A stretch of DNA of 33,411 nucleotides from Chitinophagaceae bacterium (GTDB lineage: Bacteria > Bacteroidota > Bacteroidia > Chitinophagales > Chitinophagaceae), in NCBI GenBank assembly GCA_025360525.1, contig JANYCA010000025.1, forward strand, positions 1-33,411, read 5' to 3'. Positions 1 through 8,584 of this stretch are shown here, piece by piece. The number at the start of each line of letters is the position of its first letter. Position 1 is the first letter of the stretch. Below the pieces are notes generated by a model. That model made no database searches, was not told where the DNA came from, and saw nothing but the letters and a program-made list of their open reading frames with translations. Position numbers and translations under genes: made by a program.

Positions 1-1484
1 ACGGGCTGTATTTTATTGGGCTCATCAAATGAATTATAATCCTGTAATTTTTTTGAAGTAATTATTTTTCCTGACACCGCTGTATATTTTGATCCATTGA
101 TGTGGATGCTGATATCCTGCGATTTAGAAGCATCAATATTAACCAGCGAAATATGCGTTACACCATTTTTATCTTTAGATGCGGATGCAGATACTGCAGG
201 TAGTTTTTCATTTTCAAATGTGTAATCATTTGAAATTATTTTTACCGGAAGCATGGTAGCATCCTGGTGCACGTTGTACATTTCCATAACATGGTAGGTA
301 GGCGTAAGAATCATCTTTTCTTTATTGGTAAGAATAACAGCCTGCAATACATTAACGCATTGAGCAAGATTTGCAATCCTTACCCTGTTGGCATGATTAT
401 TAAATACATTTAATGTTACGCCTGCAATCATAGCGTCTCTGATGGTATTTTGCTGGTATAGAAAACCAGGATTAGTACCTTTTTCAACATCGTACCACCC
501 TCCCCATTCATCTACTACCAGGGCAACTTTTTGTTGCGGATCGTATTTATCCATAACAGCAGCATGTTTAGTTACCAGCTCTTCCATCAACAATGCCTGC
601 TTCATTATTCCAAAATATTGCGCTTCACTAAATTCTATTGCTGCACCTTTTTTGTTCCAGTCAAGTACGGAATAATGATGCATGGCCACACCGCCCAGCA
701 TATTTAGTGGAATATTTTTCATCAGGGTTTCTGTCCAGTTATAATCTGCATCGTTTGCGCCGGAAGCGATCCGCATTAAGCCACCGCTATTTTCCCAGTC
801 TGAAATAAACGTTGCAAATGTGCGGTATTGATCAGCATAATATTCCGGTTTCATATTACCGCCACAGCCCCAGGCTTCGTTACCAATGCCCCAGAATTTT
901 ACCTTCCATGGTTCTGCCCTGCCATTTTGTTTACGCAAGTCGCTCATAGGGCTTTTGCCGTTGAAGTTGCTGTACTGCACCCAATCGGCCAACTCCTGTA
1001 CAGTACCACTCCCTACATTTCCGGAGAGGTAAGGTTCTGCACCTAATAGTTCGCACATATTTAAAAAATCGTGGGTACCAAAACTGTTGTCTTCGGTAAC
1101 ACCGCCCCACCATTTATTTACCATTGAAGGTCTTTTATTTTTTGGCCCAATACCATCTTTCCAATGATAGGTATCTGCAAAGCAACCACCCGGCCAGCGC
1201 AGGTTAGGGATTTTTAATTTTTTTAAAGCATCAATGATATCATTGCGAACACCATTTGTGTTGGGTATTTTAGAGGTATCCCCCACATAAAAACCATCGT
1301 AAATGCAATGCCCCAGGTGCTCCGCAAAATGACCATAAATATTTTTGTTGATAACATACTTTGCCTCATCTGTATTGAGTGATATGATGTTTTGCTGGGC
1401 AAATGCAATGTTTAAAACAACAGAAAATACTACTGCCAGTGATAGGCTTTTCTTTATCCTGTTTCTAATTACGTAGGTATTCAT
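1..1484 (-). CDS. GH51 alpha-L-arabinofuranosidase, 3' end cut by window edge
   Basis: Retaining exo-glycosidase that removes alpha-L-arabinofuranosyl residues from arabinan or arabinoxylan oligosaccharides, probably in the periplasm. The frame is open from an ATG at 1484 to base 1 (494 codons, no stop), so the extreme C-terminus lies outside. Residues 1-30 form a signal peptide with likely cleavage after AFA-Q. GH51 hallmarks follow: IYGHFAEHLG (49-58), LRWPGGCFADTYHW (95-108), the acid/base Glu203 in GIGNEAWG, and the nucleophile Glu326 in VVDEWGGWYD. The tail (from about 410) fits the C-terminal beta-sandwich. It is the last gene of the arabinose operon, 216 bp after the Nudix regulator gene; that gap holds an inverted repeat, so it may have its own promoter. 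Length so far fits secreted Bacteroidota GH51 enzymes of about 510-520 aa. Family assignment is secure; the exact substrate is inferred. Confidence 0.96.
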   Translation of the reverse strand, partial: MNTYVIRNRIKKSLSLAVVFSVVLNIAFAQQNIISLNTDEAKYVINKNIYGHFAEHLGHCIYDGFYVGDTSKIPNTNGVRNDIIDALKKLKIPNLRWPGGCFADTYHWKDGIGPKNKRPSMVNKWWGGVTEDNSFGTHDFLNMCELLGAEPYLSGNVGSGTVQELADWVQYSNFNGKSPMSDLRKQNGRAEPWKVKFWGIGNEAWGCGGNMKPEYYADQYRTFATFISDWENSGGLMRIASGANDADYNWTETLMKNIPLNMLGGVAMHHYSVLDWNKKGAAIEFSEAQYFGIMKQALLMEELVTKHAAVMDKYDPQQKVALVVDEWGGWYDVEKGTNPGFLYQQNTIRDAMIAGVTLNVFNNHANRVRIANLAQCVNVLQAVILTNKEKMILTPTYHVMEMYNVHQDATMLPVKIISNDYTFENEKLPAVSASASKDKNGVTHISLVNIDASKSQDISIHINGSKYTAVSGKIITSKKLQDYNSFDEPNKIQP

Positions 1485-1630
1485 TTTTTTTATTTATTTA
1501 GGAGTTAAGTTAAAATGCTTTGGGTTTACTTTTATTGAGCGTTGCCAGTAGTACCTTCCGCCTGTTCTTTGTTTCAATCATTTTTACTGCAAACCTCATT
1601 TTTGAATCTGATTTTCGAATTAACATTAAA

Positions 1631-1649
1631 AACAATTGGGCAAATTGTT
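1631..1649. promoter_or_regulatory. Inverted repeat upstream of GH51 gene, possible operator
   Basis: Perfect 7-bp arms AACAATT and AATTGTT separated by GGGCA, in the 216-bp AT-rich gap between the Nudix regulator gene and the GH51 gene. CAATT/AATTG half-sites also occur as AATTG-A-CAATT at 10306-10316 in the araB promoter, but with the arms in the opposite order. A role as binding site for the Nudix regulator is inference. I found no exact TAnnTTTG box for the GH51 gene here. Confidence 0.35.
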
Positions 1650-1700
1650 CAACAAAAAAATGATGAACCCAATCTATTTTATTTGCACATAAAACTATTT

Positions 1701-2411
1701 TTAAACTTTTTTATTCAGGTACTGAGTGGGTACAAAATTTAAAAATGAATTAAAATCTGCATTGTATTTTTTGGAATTTACTTTATAATAAAAAGCTCCT
1801 TTTTTTGAGTTTAATTTATCCTTATCCTTCAACTTCACCAGCAGGTTGGTTGACAATAATTTTCGATTGAAATTACCTTTGTCAAAATCAATATTATACA
1901 CACACTGGTAAAGATTCTGCAATTCAGGCATAGTGAATTTTGGTGGAAGTAGTTCAAATAACAATGGATGAAGCGCCGCTTTGTATCTTAATTTTTCTTT
2001 AGCCAATTCCACAAATTTTGCATGATCAAAAATTAACTCGGGATATACGTTTATCGGAAACCAAACCGGGTGAAAATCCTCATTTATCTGCTGCTTATAT
2101 TTTTGAATATCGATTAATGCAAAGTATGCTACAGAGATGGTGCGTTCAACACTATCTCTATCCACATTTGTAAATGCATGTAACTGTTCCATATATAATC
2201 CGTCTAATCCTGTCAAACTTTTAAGTACACGGGCTGCGGCGTCTTCTGCACTTTCGTTATCCAGCACAAAACCACCAACCAGGCTCCACTTTCCTTTAAA
2301 GGGTTCAAACCCTCTTTGGATAACCAACAACTTAAGTTCCTGCCCATCGTAACCGAAAATGATACAATCAACTGCAAATAAAAATCGCTTTTGCTGGGAA
2401 TAGCGCCTCAT
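1701..2411 (-). CDS. araR: Nudix-related transcriptional regulator of arabinose utilization (AraR/NrtR-like)
   Basis: 236 aa from the ATG at 2411. A longer frame would have to start at a TTG at 2447; I reject it because the family begins close to the FLFAVDCIIFGYD strand. Residues ~10-140 are a Nudix-like domain (GKWSLVGGFVLDNESAEDAAARV), but the Nudix box lacks the REuxEE metal-binding glutamates, so pyrophosphatase activity is not expected. The C-terminal ~90 residues (from LPPKFTMPELQNLYQ) match the winged-helix DNA-binding part of NrtR-type regulators. Family knowledge: a Nudix-type regulator, AraR, controls arabinose genes in Bacteroides, with arabinose relieving DNA binding. Its place between the symporter and GH51 genes supports that role here. 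The symbol rests on family plus context; the effector is inferred. Confidence 0.85.
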   Translation of the reverse strand: MRRYSQQKRFLFAVDCIIFGYDGQELKLLVIQRGFEPFKGKWSLVGGFVLDNESAEDAAARVLKSLTGLDGLYMEQLHAFTNVDRDSVERTISVAYFALIDIQKYKQQINEDFHPVWFPINVYPELIFDHAKFVELAKEKLRYKAALHPLLFELLPPKFTMPELQNLYQCVYNIDFDKGNFNRKLLSTNLLVKLKDKDKLNSKKGAFYYKVNSKKYNADFNSFLNFVPTQYLNKKV

Positions 2412-2474
2412 GAATTTTGTACACTTAAAAGATAAAAAATCAACCAAAATATAGTAAAAAATCTTTTTAAAAAA

Positions 2475-4160
2475 CTACCAGAACTTAACATACAAGGCAG
2501 CAATTATCAATAAAGTAATTACAATTAATACGGTTGTTGATGGTTTTAATTTAAACATTTCTCTGTCCAGTTCAAATGCTTTTGGATTTACTTTTGGTCC
2601 GGCAAAACTTATCCCAATCATTATTAGCATAGTGAAAAAGAAAGACAGCCCCATACAGATGTGGAATGGTATTTCATACAAGCCTTTACTGTTAGGATAA
2701 GAAGTGTAAAAGATCGTTTCGTGCCCAAAAAGTTGTGGTGCAAATTCATTGAATAAAACCGAAAATCCAAAGCCTGCAATTACGCCCACAATTGCTGCCC
2801 AACCTGTTGTTCTTTTCCAAAACATACCCAATATGAACATTGCGAAAACACCCGGGCTAATAAACCCGGTATATTTTTGAATGTAAGTAAATCCACCAAC
2901 GCCACCAATACCCAGTAAATCGTTCCACGTAAATAAAACAGCCAAAATCATGGCAGCAAAAACAGCCGCTCTACCTGTCATAACCTGTCTTTTTTCTGAT
3001 GCATTTTTATCAAAATATTTTTTATGAATATCAAGTGTGTAAATGGTGGAAATACTGTTAACCTTGCCTGCCAGCGAAGCAACAATGGCTGCAGTTAAAG
3101 CTGCTACAGAAAGCCCTTTTAACCCTGTTGGTAAAAAAGTAAGCACGGCTGAGTAGGCGCCATCTTTACCACCAATGAGTTGGGGCAGATGCCCGTTTTT
3201 ATACAAAACAAATGCAGCAATACCAGGCAACATAACAATTACCGGCATTAATAATTTTAAGAATCCGGCAAAGAGAATACCGGTACGTGCTGTCTGCAAA
3301 TCTGCACCTAATGCCCTTTGCGTTATGTATTGATTACACCCCCAGTAGTTTAGATTGATGATCCAGATACCAGCGAGGTAAGAAAGCATGCCGGGAAAGG
3401 TGAGGTATTTATTAATATCGTTTTGAGTAGATGTTGCAGTTGGCTTAGGAATAATCATTTTAAAATGCTCAGGCGCATCTCTTAACAACACTTTAAAACC
3501 TGCAATTGCATCTTTACCTACGCCGAAATATTCGCCTACAGTTGTTAATGCAATATAAGTAGTAACCAAACCGCCAATTATTAATACTGCCACCTGAATT
3601 ACATCCGTATATGCAACCACCTTCATACCGCCCAATGATATCAGCAATGCAAAAACTGCCAATCCAACCATAATTACATGAAGATATTCGCCACCGGCAA
3701 GCCCGTTAATAGCAACAGCACCCAGGTATAAAATAGAAGTAAGATTTACAAACACATACAAAAACAACCAAAAGATTGCCATGATAAGTGCCACCGATTC
3801 GTTGTACCGCACTTTTAAAAACTGCGGCATGGTATAAATATGGTTTTTGAGGTAAACAGGTATAAACCACACCGCTACAATAATTAATGCGATGGCGGCT
3901 ATCCATTCATAAGCAGCGACCGCTATTCCTAAAAAAAAACCTTCTCCGCTCATCCCTATAAATTGCTCGGCAGAAATATTGGAAGCAATTAAAGAAGCGC
4001 CAATTGCCCACCAGGTTAATGTACCTTCTGCAAGAAAATAAGCCTTGGCATCATGCTCATTTTTTTTACGTTTACGGTAGATAGAATAGCCATAACCGGC
4101 TACAATAATAAAATACAAAATAAATACAATGTAGTCGGCAGTTGCAAGGTTCTTATTCAT
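2475..4160 (-). CDS. SSS-family sodium/sugar symporter, probable L-arabinose importer
   Basis: 561 aa inner-membrane protein with about 14 predicted transmembrane segments, from YIVFILYFIIVAGYGY at residue 10 to the C-terminal helix TTVLIVITLLIIAALYVKFW. SSS (solute:sodium symporter) signatures: AEGTLTWWAIGASLIASNISAEQFIG (44-69), GGMKVVAYTDVIQ near 178, and the GKVNSISTIYTLDIHKKYF stretch near 365-383. It belongs to the SGLT-like branch that takes up sugars with Na+. It starts 48 bp after araA and ends 63 bp before the regulator gene, in the same operon, so L-arabinose is the best guess for the substrate. No TonB-dependent SusC/SusD pair is in the window, so outer-membrane passage must use porins or a system encoded elsewhere. 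Confidence 0.93.
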   Translation of the reverse strand: MNKNLATADYIVFILYFIIVAGYGYSIYRKRKKNEHDAKAYFLAEGTLTWWAIGASLIASNISAEQFIGMSGEGFFLGIAVAAYEWIAAIALIIVAVWFIPVYLKNHIYTMPQFLKVRYNESVALIMAIFWLFLYVFVNLTSILYLGAVAINGLAGGEYLHVIMVGLAVFALLISLGGMKVVAYTDVIQVAVLIIGGLVTTYIALTTVGEYFGVGKDAIAGFKVLLRDAPEHFKMIIPKPTATSTQNDINKYLTFPGMLSYLAGIWIINLNYWGCNQYITQRALGADLQTARTGILFAGFLKLLMPVIVMLPGIAAFVLYKNGHLPQLIGGKDGAYSAVLTFLPTGLKGLSVAALTAAIVASLAGKVNSISTIYTLDIHKKYFDKNASEKRQVMTGRAAVFAAMILAVLFTWNDLLGIGGVGGFTYIQKYTGFISPGVFAMFILGMFWKRTTGWAAIVGVIAGFGFSVLFNEFAPQLFGHETIFYTSYPNSKGLYEIPFHICMGLSFFFTMLIMIGISFAGPKVNPKAFELDREMFKLKPSTTVLIVITLLIIAALYVKFW

Positions 4161-4208
4161 ATAGCAGTAATAATTAAATAGGTAAGCGTTTAGATTTATG
4201 GTAAGATT

Positions 4209-5708
4209 TTATTTATTGAACTGGTAATATACATCACTCCATCGAAGATCATTTTTAAATTGATAAATTGTTGTATTCTTTCCTATCAGGGTGAATTCAA
4301 TCCCAGCCATGTCTGCAAAATTTTCCATGTGTGCAGCCGTTAAATTCTGGCTATAACCTGTATGATGTGCACCACCAGCCAATATCCAGGCAGCACAGCC
4401 GGTTTTCATATCAGGATAGGGTTTCCATAACACCCTTGCTACCGGAAGCTTTGGAAGATCATGCTTTGGAGATACTGCTTCTACCTCATTTACGATTAAA
4501 CGAAAACGGTTACCCATATCAATTAATGATGCATTCAATGCCGGACCTGCTGTTGTATTAAATACCAGCCTTACCGGGTCTGCTTTTCCGCCAATGCCTA
4601 ATGGATGCACCTGGCAACTTGGTTTGCCATCTGCAATTGAAGGACATATTTCTAACATGTGCGAACCGAGCACCAGTGAGTTTTCCGGATCAAAATGATA
4701 GGTATAATCTTCCATAAAAGAATTACCCCCTTGCAGTCCACTGCCCATTACTTTCATAGCCCGTACAAGAGCAGCTGTTTTCCAATCGCCTTCGCCTGCA
4801 AAGCCATAGCCACTTTCCATTAATCGCTGGGCAGCAATGCCCGGCAGTTGAGCCATACCATGCAAATCTTCAAATGTATCTGTAAAGCCCTTATAGTTGC
4901 CTGCTTCCAAAAAAGTACGCAACCCAATTTCAATCTTTGCTGCTTCTCTTAATGAACTGTTTCGCTCGCCAGCTTTGCACAAAGAAGCAGCCATTTTATA
5001 TTCATCCTCGTATTGCTGGGTTAACGCATCAACAGCGGCATCGGATGTTTCATTGATTACCTGCACCAGGTCGCCAATTCCATGGGTATTAACAGCGTAG
5101 CCAAATTTAAATTCAGCTTCTACTTTATCGCCATCCGTTACAGCCACATAGCGCATGTTATCTCCAAAACGAACAAATTTTGCACCCTGCCAATCATGCC
5201 ATCCTGCTGCAGCCCTGCACCAGGTATTTAATTCCTGTATCACTTCAGGATCTTGCCAATGCCCCACAATCACTTTGCGGCTCATCCGCATGCGGCTTAC
5301 AATAAAACCAAATTCCCTGTCGCCATGGGCACTTTGGTTAAGGTTCATAAAATCCATATCAATATCATTCCATGGAATATCACGATTAAATTGTGTATGC
5401 AAATGACACAATGGTTTTTGTAAAATCTTTAACCCGCCAATCCACATTTTTGCAGGAGAAAAAGTATGCATCCAGGCAATGATGCCTATACAGTTTTTAG
5501 CGTTGTTGGCCTCCTGGCAAAGGCTGTAAATTTCTTCTGTAGATTTTACGGTGGGCTTAAAAATAACTTTAACCGGTATGGTTGAATTGCTATCGAGAGA
5601 TGCAGCAATAGTTTGCGAATGCAATGCTACCTGTCTTAATGTTTCTTCCCCGTATAAATGCTGGCTACCTGTTACAAACCATACTTCAAATGCTTTCAAC
5701 TGTATCAT
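4209..5708 (-). CDS. araA: L-arabinose isomerase
   Basis: Cytoplasmic Mn2+-dependent enzyme that interconverts L-arabinose and L-ribulose, the first step of the pathway. 499 aa, full length for the family (E. coli about 500). The N-terminus [17 protein letters not shown] is diagnostic. Metal ligands are all present at E. coli-like positions: Glu306 (GFAGEGDWK), Glu333 ([10 protein letters not shown]), His350 ([12 protein letters not shown]) and the HH pair at 448-449 ([10 protein letters not shown]). ATG start at 5708, 48 bp after the GH127 gene; the symporter gene follows after another 48 bp. The whole catalytic set is intact, so the enzyme should be active. Confidence 0.98.
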   Translation of the reverse strand: MIQLKAFEVWFVTGSQHLYGEETLRQVALHSQTIAASLDSNSTIPVKVIFKPTVKSTEEIYSLCQEANNAKNCIGIIAWMHTFSPAKMWIGGLKILQKPLCHLHTQFNRDIPWNDIDMDFMNLNQSAHGDREFGFIVSRMRMSRKVIVGHWQDPEVIQELNTWCRAAAGWHDWQGAKFVRFGDNMRYVAVTDGDKVEAEFKFGYAVNTHGIGDLVQVINETSDAAVDALTQQYEDEYKMAASLCKAGERNSSLREAAKIEIGLRTFLEAGNYKGFTDTFEDLHGMAQLPGIAAQRLMESGYGFAGEGDWKTAALVRAMKVMGSGLQGGNSFMEDYTYHFDPENSLVLGSHMLEICPSIADGKPSCQVHPLGIGGKADPVRLVFNTTAGPALNASLIDMGNRFRLIVNEVEAVSPKHDLPKLPVARVLWKPYPDMKTGCAAWILAGGAHHTGYSQNLTAAHMENFADMAGIEFTLIGKNTTIYQFKNDLRWSDVYYQFNK

Positions 5709-5756
5709 AATTATTTCCCTTTTTTACTGATTATTTCATTCTGTTTTTATTTGAAA

Positions 5757-7763
5757 TTATTTTGTAAGAATCTCCATTGACTTTATTGCTGTTGGCAGCC
5801 AAAGCATCATCTCGCCCTTACCCCTGTTTGCCCAAGCATAATAAGGGATGGCAGTAAATGATTGTTCTACTGTTTTTATTTGCTGATTGTTTTCAATAAT
5901 GTAGGCAGGTACTTTACCTTTTAAAACAGTAATGCCATTCAACAATCCGGCATTGTATTCCGGAACCAAAACGGTGCTGGAAGGAAGAATAAGATTGCTG
6001 ACTTTGCCAGCATTATCTACCCACTCCGCACAGTATAGGAGAGGCCCACGCTGCAATGCAACCTTTCCGTCATTTTCAGGAATGTTTTTGCTGGATACAA
6101 CTCTTCTTGTTTCCATTGGAAGCATCACTTCTACTTTATCCCCTTTTTCCCATATTTTATTTAGCACAGCATAGCCATCGTTAATGCTGAAAGAAACGGC
6201 TGTACCATTTATTTTTATGGTTGGTTTTTGATCCATACTATTTTGGAAGGTATACAGGTTAGAAGCTAACTCTTCATTTTGTGCCCAACCCGGCATGCGT
6301 ACCAATAAATTAAAGGCTAGTGTTTTGGCTGGGTTGATTGTAAATGAAAGTGCGCCATCCCAGGGGTAATTATTTTGCTGGATAATTTGCACAGCAACTT
6401 TATTAACGGTAAGCTTTGCACTGCCTGCTATAAAAAGATTTACATAAATATTATCATCCTTTTGTGCAAAAATGTAGCCGGGAATAGATGGAATCAGGCG
6501 TGCAAGATTGGTAGGGCAGCAGGAGCATTCAAACCAACCGGAACGGGTTGCCTCCACGTCCTTGTAAGTGGAATTATTTTTAAACTCCATGGCATTGGTG
6601 TAAAAAAATGATTTCCCATCGAGCCCAATGCCGGAGATAAGACCATTGTACAAAATCTTTTCTAACAGATCAATATATTTTGAATTGCCGTGCAATAAAA
6701 ACATGCGTTGATTCCAGTAAACATTTGCGATAGCAGCACAGGTTTCGTTATAAGCACTTGCATTGGGTAGTTCATAATTTGCTCCATAGCGTTCTCCATC
6801 ACCCAACGCACCTACGCCACCCTGCACATATATTTTTTTACTAACCACATTGTTCCAGATGTTATCAATTGCCTGTAACAAAGAATCATCACCGGTTAAA
6901 GCAGCCACATCAGCAACAGCGGAATAAAGATAACCTGCCCTCACTGCATGACCTTCTGCTTCAGTCTGCATCACCACCCGTTCTCTGTCCTGCCAGTAAG
7001 CTCCGTTTTTCCAGGGATCAGTACTTTTTTTATCGTACCCTGTATATTGTCCTCGTGCTTCTATAAAAAATTTAGCTGTTGCCAGATATTCCTGTTTACC
7101 GGTAATGCGATATAATTTAACCAGCCCCATTTCAATTATCTCATGACCCGGTGCAACGGTTTTTTTTCCGGGGCCAAAAACCGAACAAACAAGGTCTGCA
7201 TTTTTCAATGCAACATTTAAAAGGTTTCTTTTTTTAGTTGCCATAAAATGAGCGGCGGCAGCTTCGTACAAATGACCGGCATTGTATAGCTCATGGCTTA
7301 ACTCCCGTTCTTTTTCCCAACGCTCTTTACCCAGCCATGGACCTACGTTTACGGGGTCGATTGTACGGGCTGTATAAAGGTAGCCGTCCGGCTCTTGCGC
7401 CTTTGCAATGATGTCTATCAGTGAGTCGATATAAGCATCCAGCTTTGCATCGGGGTGTACTGCAAGAGAGAAAGCTGCGCCTTCCAATGTTTTATAAACA
7501 TCGGTATCATCAAATGGATATTTAGTACAAAACTTTCCTTTTTTTTGTGCAGCCAACACAAAATTATTTACCCTGCCTGTAGCCTGGCAGCGTTCAAACG
7601 AAGCTGGTATTGTAACGGTCCTGTTTATCTCTATCCGGGGCAACCAGAAATTATCAGATAGCATCACTTGTGTAAATGGCAGAGCCTGTATGGCATAATC
7701 TTTTTGCTGTGCGTACAAAAAAGATGAGCTGCAAATAATGATTAATAAAATAATCTTTTTCAA
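5757..7763 (-). CDS. GH127 beta-L-arabinofuranosidase, secreted
   Basis: Hydrolyses terminal beta-L-arabinofuranosyl residues, as found in plant hydroxyproline-rich glycoproteins and pectic side chains, so it complements the alpha-specific GH51. The GH127 active site is visible: Glu324 in GERYGANYELPN (acid/base, equivalent to Glu322 of HypBA1), Glu340 and Cys342 in YNETC, and Cys415/Cys416 in ECSCCPTN (Zn ligands, one being the nucleophile). The spacings match HypBA1. No ATG lies near the start. I take the TTG at 7763, which gives a normal signal peptide (M)KKIILLIIICSSSFLYAQ and 668 aa. A second TTG at 7793 would add ten residues, so the start is uncertain. The gene lies 104 bp after araD and 48 bp before araA. 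Confidence 0.93.
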   Translation of the reverse strand: MKKIILLIIICSSSFLYAQQKDYAIQALPFTQVMLSDNFWLPRIEINRTVTIPASFERCQATGRVNNFVLAAQKKGKFCTKYPFDDTDVYKTLEGAAFSLAVHPDAKLDAYIDSLIDIIAKAQEPDGYLYTARTIDPVNVGPWLGKERWEKERELSHELYNAGHLYEAAAAHFMATKKRNLLNVALKNADLVCSVFGPGKKTVAPGHEIIEMGLVKLYRITGKQEYLATAKFFIEARGQYTGYDKKSTDPWKNGAYWQDRERVVMQTEAEGHAVRAGYLYSAVADVAALTGDDSLLQAIDNIWNNVVSKKIYVQGGVGALGDGERYGANYELPNASAYNETCAAIANVYWNQRMFLLHGNSKYIDLLEKILYNGLISGIGLDGKSFFYTNAMEFKNNSTYKDVEATRSGWFECSCCPTNLARLIPSIPGYIFAQKDDNIYVNLFIAGSAKLTVNKVAVQIIQQNNYPWDGALSFTINPAKTLAFNLLVRMPGWAQNEELASNLYTFQNSMDQKPTIKINGTAVSFSINDGYAVLNKIWEKGDKVEVMLPMETRRVVSSKNIPENDGKVALQRGPLLYCAEWVDNAGKVSNLILPSSTVLVPEYNAGLLNGITVLKGKVPAYIIENNQQIKTVEQSFTAIPYYAWANRGKGEMMLWLPTAIKSMEILTK

Positions 7764-7867
7764 AATGTTTCTTGATTTATAAAAAATGAACAATCGTTAA
7801 TTTGCTTTTTCTTACATCCTATTTTCCAACTAAAAGACTTCTTCATAAATCCAACAGCAATAATTTA

Positions 7868-8566
7868 TTATTGACCATAATAACTACCTGGCCCATGCTT
7901 GCGCTCAAAATGTTTTTTAATTAATGAAGCCTGCAGTCGTGGTGCTTTGGGATTTATCTGTTCTGTCAGCATAGCCATTTGTGCAATTGATTCCAACACG
8001 GCACTGTTGTACACTGCGTTTTCAGGCGTTTTGCCCCAGGTAAACGGCGCATGATTTGCTACCAAAATCATTTCTATGTCTTCATAAGTCAATCCTTTTT
8101 CCTTTAGCGCATTTATTATCTGGAAGCCGGTTTCATATTCATAATTGCCGCTGATCATTGCATCGCTCATGGGTGGCGCACAGGGAATATCAATCGTGTT
8201 GTGATCTGCATGCGTGGTACCAAAAATGGGAATGTCCCGCTGGCTTTGCGCCCATGCGGTAGCATACGTAGAGTGGGTATGAACAATACCGCCAATTGTT
8301 AACCAATGCTTGTACAACACAGCATGGGTGAGCGTATCAGAGGATGGCCGGAGTTTACCTTCCACCGTTTTGCCTTCAAAATCCACAACCACCATTTTGG
8401 CAGCTGTCAACTCTTTATAAGGAACACCACTCGGTTTAATGGCAAACACAGCCTTGCTTCTGTCTGCGGCGCTTACATTGCCGAATGTAAAAAGTACCAA
8501 TCCTAATTTCGGCAATTGCATATTGGCCTCAAAGGCCGCTTCTCGTATATCCTGGTAGTTGTTCAT
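7868..8566 (-). CDS. araD: L-ribulose-5-phosphate 4-epimerase
   Basis: Class II aldolase/adducin-fold enzyme that epimerises L-ribulose 5-phosphate to D-xylulose 5-phosphate, which enters the pentose phosphate pathway; last step of arabinose catabolism. 232 aa, as in E. coli AraD (231). Seen in the sequence: FGNVSAADR (28-36) and KPSGVPY (44-50) phosphate-binding segments, Zn-site residues Asp77 (SSDTLTH), His96 and His98 (IVHTHSTYATAWAQ) and His172 (ANHAPFTWG). The tail HGPGSYYGQ is typical. ATG at 8566, only 18 bp after the araB stop, so it is co-transcribed with araB and probably translationally linked. Confidence 0.97.
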   Translation of the reverse strand: MNNYQDIREAAFEANMQLPKLGLVLFTFGNVSAADRSKAVFAIKPSGVPYKELTAAKMVVVDFEGKTVEGKLRPSSDTLTHAVLYKHWLTIGGIVHTHSTYATAWAQSQRDIPIFGTTHADHNTIDIPCAPPMSDAMISGNYEYETGFQIINALKEKGLTYEDIEMILVANHAPFTWGKTPENAVYNSAVLESIAQMAMLTEQINPKAPRLQASLIKKHFERKHGPGSYYGQ

Positions 8567-8584
8567 CGTTGCTAATATTTGTAC

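Noticed and set aside
2412..2447. TTG-initiated N-terminal extension of the Nudix regulator
   Set aside because: The family starts near the ATG at 2411, and the extension overlaps a TATATTTTG stretch that looks more like a promoter remnant than coding sequence.
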